From a virus: a stretch of 30,334 nt of DNA. The notes under the pieces are model-generated. The model ran no database searches, was not told the DNA's origin, and worked only from the letters and a program-made list of their open reading frames with translations. Below, piece by piece: positions 28,951 through 30,334 of this stretch. Position numbers and translations under genes: made by a program. Position 1 is the first letter of the stretch; each line of letters begins with the position of its first letter. Location of the stretch: the IMG/VR virus record IMGVR_UViG_3300042519_000223, positions 1 to 30,334 of that record. The stretch is one strand, 5' to 3'.

Positions 28951-29224
28951 GATACTAAGTACCTTCCCTAGTCTACAGCAAGACGACGTACGCAGTACTA
29001 GTATGGGTGCAGGTGGTGAAGATGTACAGTTAAGTCCGGCAGCTAGAGAGTTCTTTCCTTACCAAGTGGAGTGTAAGAACCTAGCAAAGATTGCTGTATA
29101 TAACTACTACGAACAAGCTAAGGAACATGGGTATCATCAACCAGTAGTGTTCATTAAGCAGAATCAAAGTAAACCACTAGCGATTATAGATGCAGAATAT
29201 TTTTTTAAGATGGTGAGCAAATGA
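28892..29224 (+). CDS. PD-(D/E)XK nuclease, Holliday-resolvase-like
   Basis: 110 aa from TTG 28892 with AAAGGAAG upstream. MKPQSAKAKGRNLQKWVRDK (helix with a possible catalytic acid) is followed by SMGAGGEDVQLSPAAREFFP and YQVECKN: D44, then E60-x-K62, the PD-(D/E)XK core. T7 endonuclease I (gp3) has the same D...ExK arrangement and resolves branched DNA; this protein is smaller (110 versus 149 aa). It probably resolves replication branches before packaging, but host DNA degradation is also possible. Confidence 0.75.
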   Translation: MKPQSAKAKGRNLQKWVRDKILSTFPSLQQDDVRSTSMGAGGEDVQLSPAAREFFPYQVECKNLAKIAVYNYYEQAKEHGYHQPVVFIKQNQSKPLAIIDAEYFFKMVSK

Positions 29225-29475
29225 GTTGTAACAATCATAGCTATGAGTCTCAACTTTCTGAACTTGCCGATGAGTTATATGATCGTGAGTGTGAGATTGA
29301 AACTCTAGAGGTTGAGACAAGGATGATGAGAGCAAGGATGGATCGCCTACAAGAAGAGAACACATTGCTTATCAAACAAGTTGATGCTCTCTTATTGATG
29401 GTTAAGAGTAACGATGCTGAACGACTTAAAGTAATTCAAGAAGTTTGGCAGAACACTATGGAGAAACGTGGATGA
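29221..29475 (+). CDS. coiled-coil hypothetical protein (84 aa)
   Basis: 84 aa, ATGA overlap with the nuclease gene. From about residue 20 it is one long heptad coiled coil (CEIETLEVETRMMRARMDRL, QEENTLLIKQVDALLLM). Probably a dimer or trimer. Not recognised. Confidence 0.65.
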   Translation: MSCNNHSYESQLSELADELYDRECEIETLEVETRMMRARMDRLQEENTLLIKQVDALLLMVKSNDAERLKVIQEVWQNTMEKRG

Positions 29476-29636
29476 AAGATGAATATGAATTAAACTTCAG
29501 AGACAGTGAACGTACAGTTCGACATACATTTACTGTCAATGATTCAGATCCGCACTGGGAAGTACATCGACAGTTTATTACTTTCTTAAGTGCAGTATAC
29601 GGTTATGACTTACATGGAGAATACTCACAAGAATGA
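29472..29636 (+). CDS. small hypothetical protein (54 aa)
   Basis: 54 aa from ATG 29472 (ATGA overlap). MKDEYELNFRDSERTVRHTF and TVNDSDPHWEVHRQFITFLS. Not recognised. Confidence 0.6.
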   Translation: MKDEYELNFRDSERTVRHTFTVNDSDPHWEVHRQFITFLSAVYGYDLHGEYSQE

Positions 29637-30334
29637 AGATACTTTTACTTGACATTGAATCCAGTCCAAACGTAGCACACGTGTGGGGAATCTGGCAGCA
29701 GAACGTAGGTATCAATCAGCTGATGGAGTCTTCTTATGTATTATGTTGGGCAGCAAAGTGGCTAGGCGACGACGAGGTTATGTTTGATTCTGTTCACATC
29801 TCTAAACCAAAGAAGATGTTGAAACGAATTCATGACTTGATCTCTGAAGCTGATGCAGTAGTTCATTATAACGGTACTAAGTTTGATATGCCTACGTTAA
29901 ACAAGGAGTTCTTATTGCAAGACATGAATCCTCCCGCTCCTTACAAGCAGATTGATTTGTTAAGGCAAGTACGTAGTCAGTTCAGATTCCCTAGTAACAA
30001 GCTAGATTATGTAGCACAACGACTAGGTTTAGGTAGCAAGACTGCTCACGAAGGGCATGAGCTATGGGTTAAATGTATGAATAAGGATAAAGATGCTTGG
30101 TTTAGAATGGAAGAATACAATAAGCAAGACGTTATCTTGCTTGAGAAGTTATATGTTAGGTTGTTACCTTGGATTAAAAACCACCCTAATCATAATCATC
30201 AAGCAGATGGTGCTGTGTGTCCGAGCTGTGGTGGTACTCACTTACAGAAGCGTGGTATTTCTGTTACAACTACCTCTACTTATCAGAGATATCAATGCAG
30301 AACGTGTGGCTCATGGAGTCAGGGAACGAAGCAA
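29633..30334 (+). CDS. DnaQ/RNase H-like 3'-5' exonuclease with zinc ribbon, cut by right edge
   Basis: 234 codons visible, the frame is open at the right edge. Exonuclease residues: D7/E9 in LLLDIESSP, a second acid in VVHYNGTKFDMPTL (about residue 86), and YNKQDVILLEKLY (third motif). Near residues 195-225 a zinc ribbon, CPSCGG and CRTCGSW. This architecture is frequent in phages next to replication genes, usually annotated as an exonuclease of unclear role. It is separate from the proofreading domain of the polymerase, so the phage carries two such domains. The C-terminus is outside the window. Confidence 0.84.
   Translation, partial: MKILLLDIESSPNVAHVWGIWQQNVGINQLMESSYVLCWAAKWLGDDEVMFDSVHISKPKKMLKRIHDLISEADAVVHYNGTKFDMPTLNKEFLLQDMNPPAPYKQIDLLRQVRSQFRFPSNKLDYVAQRLGLGSKTAHEGHELWVKCMNKDKDAWFRMEEYNKQDVILLEKLYVRLLPWIKNHPNHNHQADGAVCPSCGGTHLQKRGISVTTTSTYQRYQCRTCGSWSQGTKQ

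Overview
The window is part of a tailed double-stranded DNA phage genome with a T7-like (podovirus-type) gene set. The diagnostic genes are terminase, portal, scaffold, major capsid protein, tail tubular proteins A and B, a gp13-like internal protein, a gp4-like primase-helicase, a gp5-like DNA polymerase, a gp2.5-like ssDNA-binding protein and a gp6-like exonuclease. No bacterial housekeeping gene, rRNA, tRNA, integrase or lysogeny repressor was seen, so I read it as a lytic phage. By eye the DNA is moderately AT-rich. Near-consensus sigma70-type promoters fit a bacterial host transcribed by its own RNA polymerase, but the host cannot be named from this sequence. Both window edges cut genes.

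Layout: positions 1-17733 are one long leftward (minus-strand) late region. Reading in the direction of transcription it holds small terminase, large terminase and portal; then a promoter and two small proteins, scaffold and capsid; then a terminator hairpin with a UUCG loop. Next come a 50-aa protein, an 849-aa tail fibre ending in an S74-type chaperone, a Gly-rich adhesin, a three-gene cassette (83-aa protein, cupin, SAM methyltransferase), a holin-like protein and four small virion or basic proteins. A promoter then precedes tail tubes A and B, a short fibre-like protein, a second Gly-rich adhesin, the gp13-like protein and two putative internal/ejection proteins. Compared with T7, the terminase is at the front, and the fibre/lysis block sits between capsid and tail tubes.

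Positions 17734-18710 are a divergent, gene-free region with phased repeats of several families (10-, 14-, 19-, 20-, 21- and 23-bp periods), an AT-rich stretch, the leftward late promoter and a probable rightward promoter. It is the best candidate in the window for an origin, packaging site or terminal repeat.

Positions 18711-30334 are rightward (plus strand). About 15 very small genes come first, including a Gp88-like Cys-rich protein, a papain/C39-like cysteine-peptidase homologue and a two-CxxC zinc protein. The replication module follows: primase-helicase, DNA polymerase, SSB, 5'-3' exonuclease, PD-(D/E)XK nuclease and a second 3'-5' exonuclease with a zinc ribbon, interspersed with small genes. 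Most adjacent genes overlap by ATGA, GTGA or TAATG, which implies translational coupling.

Three leftward promoters share an extended core (TTGAC, 17-bp spacer, TGnTATAAT) and head the terminase/portal, capsid and tail modules. No T7-type RNA polymerase gene is in the window, so late transcription by the host sigma70 enzyme is the simplest reading; the rest of the genome must be checked. The most interesting items are the phased-repeat intergenic region, the conserved late promoters, a DNA polymerase gene that looks leaderless and lacks room for the thioredoxin-binding loop, and the cupin/methyltransferase cassette in the tail-fibre block.
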